A program made the position numbers and the translations under genes. Positions 1-6,184 of a stretch of DNA of 10,657 nt are shown here, one piece after another (position 1 is the first letter of the stretch; every line of letters starts with the position of its first letter). The stretch lies in assembly GCA_036736205.1 (NCBI GenBank), contig DAINMX010000224.1, forward strand, positions 1-10,657, given 5' to 3'. The notes under the pieces are model-generated. The model did no database searches. It had not been told where the DNA came from and saw only the letters and a list, made by a program, of their open reading frames with translations. The DNA is from XYA12-FULL-58-9 sp001798605 (GTDB taxonomy: Bacteria > Myxococcota > XYA12-FULL-58-9).

Positions 1-1232
1 TGTTTGGGAAATAGGAACAACCCCACGTCTCGGCTTCCCCTTGGATGAATACCTCTGCGCTGGCGCACTCACCTCCGGAGATGGGGGCACCGGCATCGGA
101 TATTTCGACCAAGGAGATGTTGTCGAGCTCGACGCGGAAGTCAGCACCCACCCAGGTCGCAGCGGTAAGTGTCACCGTTCCCTGTTGGCCGAGATAATAG
201 CGATCGTTGTGGTTCTCATCGTAGCGATGAGCGACCACGCATACCGAGCAGGTGTTCCAGCTGTCGTTACCGTGTTCCTGCAATTGCACAGTTACAGTTT
301 CTCCGGGAAACAGAGGCGAGTCGTTATTGGGAAAATAGTAGATATCCATGTTGTCTCTGCCCCAGGCCGTCCAAGCAAGAGCCCCGCCGGCGACAGTGGG
401 ATCATAGGAAATGGTGGTGTACGAGGTTCCGGTGACGTCAAACTCATAACACGTCGAACAGCCGCCGCAATCGCTGGGACAAGTGGAGCAGCTCTCGTTG
501 CCCGCACATGTTCCGTCGCCACAGGGTATCGGACAGGCGCCGCAATCGCTGGGACAAGTGGAGCAGCTTTCGTNNNNNNNNNNNNNNNNNNNNNNNNNNN
601 NNNNNNNNNNNNNNNNNNNNNNNNNNNNNNNNNNNNNNNNNNNNNNNNNNNNNNNNNNNNNNNNNNNNNNNNNTGCCCGCACATGTGCCATCGCCGCATG
701 CGACACAGTTGCCGCAATCGTTGGGACAAGTGGAGCAGCTTTCGTTGCCCGCACATGTGCCATTGCCGCATGCGACACAGTTGCCGCAATCGCTGGGACA
801 GGTGGAGCAGCTCTCGTTGCCCGCACATGTGCCATTGCCGCAGGGTGTCGAACAAGCGCCGCAATCGTTGGGACAAGTGGAGCAGCTTTCGTTGCCCGCA
901 CATGTGCCATCGCCGCATGCGACACAGTTGCCGCAATCGTTGGGACAGGTGGAGCAGCTCTCGCCTTCATTGCAGCTACCGTCACCACAGGCCGTCGGTT
1001 CACACAGTCCACAATCGAGGGAGCAGTTAGCGCAATATTCGGTGCCGTTGCATGCGGCGTCACCACAGTGTGGAGCGTTGCAGGCACCACAGTCGCGGGG
1101 ACAGGTGACGCAGGTCTCGCTACTGTTGCATGCGAAGTCCCCGCAAGTGGGAATTCCGGGCAAAGATGATGTGCCGCAGCCGAGCTGGAGAAAAGCCAAA
1201 AGAAACGTGGAACAAAGAATTCTATTCAACAT
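1..1232 (-). CDS. Cysteine-rich tandem-repeat lipoprotein, 3'-partial and interrupted by an assembly gap
   Basis: The start is ATG at 1232, 6 nt after the Shine-Dalgarno-like AGGGTG; a GTG three codons upstream lies inside that site and is unlikely to be the start. Residues 1-19 form a short basic end (MLNR), a hydrophobic core and LQLGC, a loose lipobox with candidate lipid Cys19. At least nine repeats of about 24 residues follow, typified by CGDGTCAGNESCSTCPNDCG; the first three are diverged and the rest nearly identical. The 100-N gap falls inside the array, so frame across it is arbitrary. Left of the gap the repeat frame stays open to base 1. After two more repeats it reads CYEFDVTGTSYTTISYD, then an aromatic, beta-rich region containing VELDNISLVEI and SGGEC. 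Such an ending recalls jelly-roll or carbohydrate-binding-like domains, which is a weak resemblance only. It is the last visible gene of a three-gene run, 36 nt after its neighbour. Surface or periplasmic location is inferred; function is unknown. Confidence 0.8.
463..966 (-). repeat. 72-bp coding tandem repeat array, interrupted by N
   Basis: Near-identical units begin with tgcccgcacatgt (plus strand) at 674, 746, 818 and 893, giving spacings of 72, 72 and 75 bp; more copies lie left of the N run. All steps are multiples of three and keep the cysteine pattern, so the array varies the protein by whole repeat units. Units alternate small variants (ACST/NCVA linkers, CPND/CPSD), which suggests repeated duplication. 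More diverged copies continue to about 1150 toward the N-terminus of the protein. The copy number is unknown because of the gap. Confidence 0.92.
574..673. other. Assembly gap (100 N)
   Basis: Exactly 100 undefined bases, the conventional placeholder for a gap of unknown size. Both flanks are the same 72-bp repeat: aaagctgctcc-type sequence on one side and the CGDGTCAG-coding part on the other. The assembler probably failed on the repeat. No frame or length statement across it is valid. Confidence 0.97.
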
Positions 1233-1268
1233 GGTGTTCACCCTATTTGTTTCGGAGCAGCCTCGAAC

Positions 1269-1407
1269 TCAGTTGGCCTTGCAGCCTTTTGCGTCGTGTT
1301 CCTCGTCCATGACACACGCCATGCCGTCGGGGCACTGTGCATCTTTTGCGCATGGGACCGAGCAGACGCCGTCGATATTGAGGTCTGTCTTGTGGCAGAA
1401 ATTGTAC
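1269..1407 (-). repeat. Near-identical gene end, copy A (partner at 1698-1836)
   Basis: By direct alignment these 139 bp match 1698-1836 with five substitutions and no gap. The match starts exactly at the stop codon and ends abruptly at attgtac. Beyond it the two genes are only distantly similar in DNA. This marks a recent duplication or a gene-conversion tract covering the last 45 codons and the stop. Confidence 0.93.
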
Positions 1408-1661
1408 ATGCAATCTTTGTCCTTCCTGCATGGCTTGCCTAGGTCGTGGCTCGCGCAGACGCCCAGGGGTTGGCTTGGGGTTTTTCTGTAACAGAAACCT
1501 GTGTCGAGGCACTGGTCGTGGTCGGTGCAGGGCTGGGCGTTGTCTGAAGCAACCGGGTTGGCGCTATCCTTTGTTTCGGCCGCGACAGCAGCAATCCTGT
1601 GCCCGCAAAGGACGCAAATTGTAATGAAAAGGGCCATTGAAAGATATTTGTTGGAAGACAT
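1269..1661 (-). CDS. Small secreted cysteine-rich protein
   Basis: This gene encodes 130 residues from ATG at 1661, placed 6 nt after AAAGGTG. An upstream GTG at 1670 overlaps that ribosome binding site and was not chosen. Residues 1 to about 28 look like a Sec signal peptide: a basic SNKY start, the hydrophobic stretch LSMALFITICVLC, and AAVAAE as probable cleavage region. The mature part is about 100 residues with roughly twelve cysteines in two motifs of the type CxxxxxCxxxxFC: one with CTDHDQC and CYRK, the other with CRKDKDC and YNFCHKT. It ends in GMACVMDEEHDAKGCKAN. This is a stand-alone version of the C-terminal half of the neighbouring gene 1698-2870. It lacks the CGDGxC repeats. The pattern suggests a disulfide-stabilised exported protein; the family is not recognised and the function unknown. 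Thirty-six nt separate it from each neighbour, consistent with one transcript. Confidence 0.82.
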   Translation of the reverse strand: MSSNKYLSMALFITICVLCGHRIAAVAAETKDSANPVASDNAQPCTDHDQCLDTGFCYRKTPSQPLGVCASHDLGKPCRKDKDCMYNFCHKTDLNIDGVCSVPCAKDAQCPDGMACVMDEEHDAKGCKAN

Positions 1662-1697
1662 TGTGTTCACCTTTTTGTGTTAGAGATTTCTCAAGGT

Positions 1698-1836
1698 TCA
1701 GTTGGCCTTGCAGCCTTTTGCGTCGTGTTCCTCGTCCATGACACACGCCATGCCGTGGGGGCACTGTGCATCTTCTGCGCATGGGACCGAGCAGACGCCG
1801 TTGATATTGAGGCCTGTCTTGTGGCAAAAATTGTAC
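1698..1836 (-). repeat. Near-identical gene end, copy B (partner at 1269-1407)
   Basis: Second copy of the 139-bp tract. It encodes the same C-terminus (CVMDEEHDAKGCKAN) with only conservative or nearby changes in the encoded protein: D/G, D/N, K/E and D/H. Confidence 0.93.
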
Positions 1837-2870
1837 TGGCAGTCGTGGTCGTAGCGGCACGGCGTGCCCATGTCGTGGCTCTTGCACACACCGCTCTCCT
1901 GGCTCGCGGTCTGCCGGTAGCACCAGCCGGAATTCGTACACTCCCAGTGGAAAAAACACGTTTGCGGGGTGGCACAGTCAGCAGGGCAGCTCGACTCGGT
2001 CTCATCGCTGTCGCAGTTGCCATCCCCGCACTCGTGGGTGCCGCCGAGGCAGGCTTCGATAGCCGTGCAGGTGTTGGCTTGGAGAATGCAGTTGCGGGTG
2101 CCGTTTGGAATCTGCGGGCACACAGTCATGCATTGGGGATCGGCACCGCAGACTTGATTATAGTGAGTGCACATGGCGTCACAACCACCAGGACAAACGC
2201 CACAGTCGTTGGCGCAGGAGGAGCAAGTCTCACCGGTCTCACAGGTGCCATTGCCGCAGACCGCGCCGCAGGTGCCGCAATCTCCAGGACAGGTGGCGCA
2301 GTTCTCACCGGCTTCGCAACTGCCATTGTTACAAACGGCACTGCAACCACCACAATCTTGTGGGCAGCTCTGACAGGTTTCCCCAGCGTCACAGCTGCCA
2401 TTGGGGCAGGTCGGTGGGCAGCTGCCGCAGTCCTGCGGACAGCCATTGCAGGCTTCGGTGCCACCGCAGTGCCCATCGCCACAGACCGGGTCGGGGCAGA
2501 CATCACAATCCGTGGGACAGTTGTAACAGGTTTCGGGGGCCTCGCAGCCGCCGTAGCCACACTTGGGCAGGTTACAGGTGCCGCAATCGTTCGGGCAGGT
2601 CGCGCAGGTTTCGGCACCATTGCAGGCGAGATCGCCGCAGGTTGCAAGTCTGCACGATCCACAATCCGTCGTACAGGTGACACACGTCTCCCCGGCGGTG
2701 CAGACAGTGTCGCCGCAGTTTCCCCCCGTCCCGGTGACACCGCAGCCGCAGACCATGGTAGAGATACCGACCAAAGAAATCACCGCCAGCCATTCTCGAA
2801 TCGCCGCAATGCTGCTTGTCGTTGTGTCCCCTCTGGTACTTCTGGAATTGTTTGCAGGTTGAGATTTCAT
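1698..2870 (-). CDS. Cysteine-rich repeat lipoprotein with C-terminal secreted-protein module
   Basis: This gene encodes 390 residues. The ATG at 2870 is preceded by GGAGG with 7 nt spacing, the best ribosome binding site of this cluster, so it is probably the first gene. The N-terminus is long (about 26 residues) before a hydrophobic segment, WLAVISLVGISTMV, ending in VCGC; Cys43 is the likely lipidated residue. Seven diverged repeats of consensus CGxGxCxxxETCxxCPxDCGxC follow. Next comes a different segment with MCTHYNQVCG and NCILQANTCTAIEACLGG, which resembles the short cysteine-rich spacer regions common in myxobacterial surface proteins (from memory). An eighth repeat (CGDGNCDSDETESSCPADC) and the module shared with the protein at 1269-1661 complete it. 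Unlike the repeats of the gene at 1-1232, these are individually diverged, so the array is older. It is probably anchored in the outer membrane; ligand and function are unknown. Confidence 0.85.
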   Translation of the reverse strand: MKSQPANNSRSTRGDTTTSSIAAIREWLAVISLVGISTMVCGCGVTGTGGNCGDTVCTAGETCVTCTTDCGSCRLATCGDLACNGAETCATCPNDCGTCNLPKCGYGGCEAPETCYNCPTDCDVCPDPVCGDGHCGGTEACNGCPQDCGSCPPTCPNGSCDAGETCQSCPQDCGGCSAVCNNGSCEAGENCATCPGDCGTCGAVCGNGTCETGETCSSCANDCGVCPGGCDAMCTHYNQVCGADPQCMTVCPQIPNGTRNCILQANTCTAIEACLGGTHECGDGNCDSDETESSCPADCATPQTCFFHWECTNSGWCYRQTASQESGVCKSHDMGTPCRYDHDCQYNFCHKTGLNINGVCSVPCAEDAQCPHGMACVMDEEHDAKGCKAN

Positions 2871-2896
2871 TCTATTTCCTCCAGCTATGAGTTGTC

Positions 2897-2922
2897 GTGC
2901 GCTCCCTGTGCTGGGAGTGCAC
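2897..2922. promoter_or_regulatory. Imperfect inverted repeat in the divergent intergenic region
   Basis: GTGCGCTCCC and GGGAGTGCAC flank a 6-nt centre, TGTGCT. Nine of ten positions are complementary and the tenth is a G/T pair. It lies 19 nt upstream of the GGAGG of the lipoprotein gene at 2870, so it could be an operator or a hairpin in that gene's leader. There is no T-run on either side, so it is not an intrinsic terminator. No convincing sigma-70 -35/-10 pair was found in 2871-3116 on either strand. Confidence 0.4.
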
Positions 2923-3009
2923 CGAGGGTCATTTATTGCCCGTGATTGATTCGGGAAAATACGATCTGTGGCGGAAAACGAGATTTAATAGGGCCGCGGA
3001 TTGGGGACC

Positions 3010-3035
3010 GGAGCGAGGTGTCGGAGCGAGGTGTC
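3010..3035. repeat. 13-bp direct tandem repeat upstream of the phosphatase gene
   Basis: GGAGCGAGGTGTC occurs twice head to tail with no mismatch and is followed by GG. It lies 81 nt before the phosphatase start. It may be a tandem regulator-binding site or a simple slippage duplication. The spacing is just over one helical turn, which would suit two proteins bound on nearly the same face. Confidence 0.5.
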
Positions 3036-3116
3036 GGCTTGATCATCGAACAGTCGCGTGCTACCAAGGTAACCGTCAGTCATAGACATTGTGGGGCGAT
3101 TCAGAGCTGAAATCCC

Positions 3117-3881
3117 ATGAGAATCCGTTACGCTGGCAGCACGCACGTCGGGATGAAACGCTCCCACAATGAGGACAATTTCTTCCTCCTTGCCGAAGAG
3201 AATCTTTATATCGTCGCTGACGGAATGGGCGGCCACGCCTCTGGCGAGGTTGCGTCGCAAATTGCTGTGGAGACGCTTGCCAATTTCTTCATTGACACTT
3301 CTCGCGACAAAGAAATTACCTGGCCTTTCAAAGAAGACCGGTCCTTGAGCTACGACGAGAATCGTCTCGTCACTGGGGTGAAGCTAGCCAACAGGCGAGT
3401 GTTTGAGACAGCACAGTCAGACCAGCGGTACCACGGCATGGGCACAACCTTGGTGTCATTGGTTTGTGGCCAAAGCGGCGCGTATATGTCGCATGTGGGG
3501 GATTCCCGCGGCTATCTCCTTCGGGGCGATAAGATCGAGCAGCTTTCCGAAGACCACTCCTTGCTCAATGACTATCTCAAGGTTCACAAACTCACTGCCG
3601 ACGAGATCGAACATTTCCCGCACAAGAATGTCATCGTGCGGGCGTTGGGGATGAAAGAAGTTGTGGTTGTCGACGTATTTCGACTCGATCCCAAACCCAA
3701 CGATATCTATTTGCTTTGCTCAGACGGCTTAAGTGGCATGGTCACGGACCCCGAGATCTGCAGGGTGGTCAAAGAGGGAGGCAAAGACCTCGAGAAGGCC
3801 TGCCAATCTTTGATAGCGACGGCCAATGCCAACGGTGGTGCCGACAACATCACTGTGGTTCTGGTTGAATTCACGGAATAG
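3117..3881 (+). CDS. PP2C-family serine/threonine protein phosphatase
   Basis: This 254-residue protein is a single compact PP2C (PPM) catalytic domain, the usual length of bacterial Stp/PrpC-type enzymes, with no signal peptide or membrane segment. The motifs appear in order: RSHNEDN (Asp20), VADGMGGHASGE (Asp35, Gly36), GMGTTLVSL (107-115), HVGDSRGYLLR (126-136), EDHSL (145-149), RALG (175-178), LLCSDGLSGMV (Asp203) and GGADNITVV (Asp243). All metal-binding aspartates of the family are present, so it should be active. Such enzymes remove phosphate from Ser/Thr of proteins, usually opposing Hanks-type kinases in the cytoplasm. No kinase gene is in the window. The ATG at 3117 starts at the expected conserved beginning (RIRYAGSTHVG), though the ribosome binding site is weak (GAG about 10 nt upstream). 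It is divergent from the cysteine-rich operon and convergent with the HAMP genes. Confidence 0.95.
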   Translation: MRIRYAGSTHVGMKRSHNEDNFFLLAEENLYIVADGMGGHASGEVASQIAVETLANFFIDTSRDKEITWPFKEDRSLSYDENRLVTGVKLANRRVFETAQSDQRYHGMGTTLVSLVCGQSGAYMSHVGDSRGYLLRGDKIEQLSEDHSLLNDYLKVHKLTADEIEHFPHKNVIVRALGMKEVVVVDVFRLDPKPNDIYLLCSDGLSGMVTDPEICRVVKEGGKDLEKACQSLIATANANGGADNITVVLVEFTE

Positions 3882-3884
3882 TCC

Positions 3885-3902
3885 CCACCGCTGCGCTGGT
3901 GG
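3885..3902. terminator. Small hairpin between convergent genes, possible terminator
   Basis: CCACC and GGTGG flank an 8-nt centre in the 29-nt gap between the phosphatase stop (3881) and the stop of the convergent HAMP gene (3911). Its position suits a shared terminator, but the stem is short and no T-run follows on either strand. It is a weak call. Confidence 0.25.
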
Positions 3903-3910
3903 AGGCGGTC

Positions 3911-4531
3911 TCACTGCGATTTGAGGCTGGCGCGTTTTTCCTGGTTTAGGTGCCGCAGCTCTTCGACAACACGGGTCATTGTAGCCGACTCTGGTGCCGC
4001 AGACAGTGCAGCGATAGCCGCGGAGAACAACTCGATGTCATCGGTGGTCCTCTGGTGCAGGGCTTCGTGGGTGGAACACAAGCTTTCAAAGACCTGCTTG
4101 AACTGATCACTCTTTCGCAGAGTTCCGGGCGGTACCAGTCGGCCAGCCTCAATTTGCTCGAAATACTGTGCCACGCGATGCAACGGCCCAGCGACCCTGT
4201 GAGTCAGAACGATGAGGAATACCACCATGACGACAGCGACACCGAGACCAACAAGAACCAAGGATGCAATGATGCCGAGGTCGGTTCTGCCCAGTTGTTC
4301 GCGTATGGCGCTCTTGGTGTGCAGGTCAATCCAATCCATGCCCGCAGCGTTGAGGCTAGCGATGATTTGATCAGAGGCCAGGGTGCTCTGTTGATAGATC
4401 AACAAACCGAGAACTCCACCTATGGTCGCACAGATACCGCACACGATGAGGACATAACGCAATTGCATGCGTTCATTGAGAAAGAGGTTTCTCATCCGCC
4501 GCTTTCGCGGGCGTGTCGTCTTCTCAGCCAA
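3911..4531 (-). CDS. Two-helix membrane protein with HAMP-like domain, no output domain (paralog of 4524-5117)
   Basis: This gene encodes 206 residues and starts with TTG at 4531. AAGGAG lies 7 nt upstream, which decides the start over the internal ATG at residue 13. A basic N-terminus (RPRKRRMR) leads to a first membrane helix (about 25-46) and a short outside loop of about 38 residues. The second helix spans about 85-109, and THRVAGPLHRVAQYF then begins a HAMP-like linker at 110-160, including LRKSDQF. A helical tail ends the chain. HAMP domains normally pass signals from membrane sensors to kinase, cyclase or methyl-accepting domains; none is present here. The first 8 nt overlap the end of the upstream gene, which has the same layout and motif, so the two probably form a heterodimer. 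That partnership is inferred. The target is unknown. Confidence 0.85.
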   Translation of the reverse strand: MAEKTTRPRKRRMRNLFLNERMQLRYVLIVCGICATIGGVLGLLIYQQSTLASDQIIASLNAAGMDWIDLHTKSAIREQLGRTDLGIIASLVLVGLGVAVVMVVFLIVLTHRVAGPLHRVAQYFEQIEAGRLVPPGTLRKSDQFKQVFESLCSTHEALHQRTTDDIELFSAAIAALSAAPESATMTRVVEELRHLNQEKRASLKSQ

Positions 4532-5117
4532 GACGTGACTCCTTGACTTGCAGTCGTTGTTGTAGCTCTGCCAAGAGATCGTGGGCCATGTTGGGGCTCT
4601 GCTTTGCTGCTTCGATCACACGGCGCAACACCTCCGTATCGCGCTCTTCGCGAGTGCGAAGGGCCGCACACGCGCGGCGAAACTGCTCGTACAGATCGGT
4701 GAGTTCATCACCCTTCCGAAGAGGCGCCAAGGGTGCATACTTGCCATCCTTGAGGTTGCCCAGCTCGACCCCGATGCGGTGCAAAGGTCCGGCCACGCGA
4801 TGGGTGTAGACGACGCCGAACCCGGTGAGGCCGAGGGTGAGAAGCATGCCGACGCCGACGATTCCGTAGCGTATCCAGCGCTCCCTATTCTGCAGAGTCT
4901 CGCGGGTGGCGGTCGCGCTCTCCAGGAATGCGCCGCTCTGCTCAAGATGTGTGATACCGATCTTGGTTGCCGACTCCGCCTTGCGAATCGCCAACAGACC
5001 CAAGCCGACAAACAACGCAGCGGCAAGCAGAACCATGGGTAGGGTGAACGTCACTTGGTAACGGGCATCCAGCAGGTAATTGCGCCAATGTCTTTTTGGG
5101 TGCTCTTGGTTTGCCAT
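4524..5117 (-). CDS. Two-helix membrane protein with HAMP-like domain, no output domain
   Basis: Starting at ATG 5117, this gene gives 197 residues; GAGGAG lies just upstream with short spacing. A GTG at 5132 would add five residues and overlap the previous gene by 8 nt, and cannot be excluded. The layout is a basic N-terminus (HPKRHWRNYLLDARYQ), helix 1 at about 23-44, a roughly 35-residue outside segment, helix 2 at about 84-104 and a HAMP-like linker from 105. The linker contains THRVAGPLHRIGVEL and LRKGDEL, and a charged helical tail follows. Compared with 3911-4531 the order, spacing and THRVAGPLHR motif agree, so the two are paralogs from an old duplication. The outside segment here has no recognisable ligand fold. 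It lies 7 nt downstream of the HEAT-repeat gene, which suggests a shared transcript and possibly contact between the exported HEAT protein and this membrane pair. Confidence 0.87.
   Translation of the reverse strand: MANQEHPKRHWRNYLLDARYQVTFTLPMVLLAAALFVGLGLLAIRKAESATKIGITHLEQSGAFLESATATRETLQNRERWIRYGIVGVGMLLTLGLTGFGVVYTHRVAGPLHRIGVELGNLKDGKYAPLAPLRKGDELTDLYEQFRRACAALRTREERDTEVLRRVIEAAKQSPNMAHDLLAELQQRLQVKESRLG
4539..4544 (-). promoter_or_regulatory. Ribosome binding site that sets a TTG start
   Basis: AAGGAG on the minus strand, 7 nt before TTG at 4531, inside the last codons of the upstream gene. The overlap TTGGCTGA joins the start of one gene to the stop of the other, so translation of the two is probably coupled. 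Confidence 0.8.
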
Positions 5118-5124
5118 ACTCTCC

Positions 5125-6021
5125 TCATTCACCTGGGCCGGTGACGTCTGCTGCCAGTCGTTTACCCATCAGATGCTTGACGATATTCGTTGCGCAGAGT
5201 GTCTTGGCTCGTTCTATGGCGGACTCGCGGTTTGACGTTTCGAGCTTTGCTTTGCCGTCGATGAATGCGCGCGCGGCTCTGTCGGGATAGGTCGCCTGAA
5301 TCAAGCTCAACTTGCATTCGACAACGGCCTGCTTTCCTGAGCGTTGTATGTCCATTTGGGTGATGGTACCCAAGACGGCAAAGCCGGCACGTACCTTTGC
5401 CTTCTTCAAATCTTTGTCGCTGGGCATTTGCCCGCCGGGCCACTCCACCAGGATCGCGTCGGTCGATGCGAGCAGTGCCTCTCTGCCAATCTTCGTCAAT
5501 TCTTCTAGCGCCGCGGCATCGAGCTGTCCGGTTGAATCCTCCAGCCGTGCGACGTCCAAAAATATTCCACCTTTGGGTCTGCGCGGTCGGGCAACCCGCT
5601 CGTAGTAATCGAGGACCTCGATGGCATTTTTGGCGGTGTTCTGGGTTCTCGGTTCGGGATCCCGTTCCGCGACCTTTCTTAACGCTGCCATGGCGCGCGT
5701 CCGTTCTTGTGCTGTTACTTCTCGGTCTACCAACTTGGCTATGGCACTGGCTGCGACTGCCCGAACCGACGATTGGGCATCGCCGAGCGCATCGGTGAGA
5801 ACCGGGATCGCCAAGCGATCACCCAGTTGTCCGAGCTTCAATGCTGCCGAGAGTCGCACCTTGAAGTCCGACTCGGTCTTCATTTGCCGCGTCAAGGTTT
5901 CAAGGTTTTCTGTCGCAGCGCTGGCTATCACTGCGAAGAGAAGCAGAGGAAGCGACGAAAAGGTGAGAACCCGCCACGGGCGGCCGAGCGCAAGGTTTGC
6001 TCTGAGCGTGAACGACCTCAT
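5125..6021 (-). CDS. Exported HEAT-repeat protein with a distinct C-terminal domain
   Basis: This gene encodes 298 residues from ATG 6021; the ribosome binding site is weak (AAGGG 11 nt upstream). The N-terminus has basic residues, a hydrophobic stretch (FSSLPLLLFAVIA) and ASA before residue 36, a typical Sec signal peptide with signal peptidase I cleavage, so the product is periplasmic or secreted. Residues about 40-140 are helical HEAT-like repeats with RLSAALKLGQLGD, AIPVLTDALGD and VRAVAASAIAKLVD. After a basic linker (ARPRRPKGG), residues about 155-290 form a second domain with GGIFLDVARL, FAVLGTITQMD, AVVECKLSLIQA and SAIERAKTLCATNIVKHLM. Its alternating strand and helix pattern recalls CsgG/FlgO-type periplasmic domains, a tentative comparison. 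It is the first gene of a tight three-gene set with two HAMP membrane proteins. A scaffolding or sensory role beside them is inferred. Confidence 0.85.
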   Translation of the reverse strand: MRSFTLRANLALGRPWRVLTFSSLPLLLFAVIASAATENLETLTRQMKTESDFKVRLSAALKLGQLGDRLAIPVLTDALGDAQSSVRAVAASAIAKLVDREVTAQERTRAMAALRKVAERDPEPRTQNTAKNAIEVLDYYERVARPRRPKGGIFLDVARLEDSTGQLDAAALEELTKIGREALLASTDAILVEWPGGQMPSDKDLKKAKVRAGFAVLGTITQMDIQRSGKQAVVECKLSLIQATYPDRAARAFIDGKAKLETSNRESAIERAKTLCATNIVKHLMGKRLAADVTGPGE

Positions 6022-6184
6022 CTTTTCAATTGCCCTTGCGTGGGAGCGCTATTCGACTCAATACAAATGCCCGCAGAGATGCTGACGGAGCTGATGAACC
6101 ATCTGGTCATTTTTCGGACTCTACCACGTCCCGGGAATTTTGGGGAAGGGTACCCAAGAGAGAGATGGAAGAAGAGGTGAAGCC

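Noticed and set aside
444..573. Apparent end of the second repeat lipoprotein at 444 when read straight through the 100 N
   Set aside because: The gap length is arbitrary. Left of it the cysteine-repeat pattern continues in another frame that stays open to the window edge, so the stop at 444 is an artefact.
463..966. CRISPR-like array
   Set aside because: The units are contiguous 72-75 bp coding repeats without unique spacers, and the steps are multiples of three.
41..1030. Long plus-strand open frames over the repeat region
   Set aside because: They are antisense to the repeat lipoprotein, cross the N gap, and have low-complexity compositions that mirror the repeat. The minus frame has a signal peptide, ribosome binding site and regular cysteines.
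1239..1241. GTG start for the gene at 1-1232 (likewise GTG at 1668-1670 for the next gene)
   Set aside because: These GTG codons lie inside the ribosome binding sites AGGGTG and AAAGGTG, which are ideally spaced for the downstream ATG codons.
1677..2945. 422-codon plus-strand open frame
   Set aside because: It is the antisense of the repeat lipoprotein at 1698-2870, Ala/Gly/Val-rich with no recognisable domain. The opposite frame has a lipobox, GGAGG site and repeats.
6022..6184. Possible terminator after the flavoprotein gene (GGGTACCC and TTGGG/CCCAA)
   Set aside because: The stems are only 4-5 bp and no T-run follows, so there is no support for termination.
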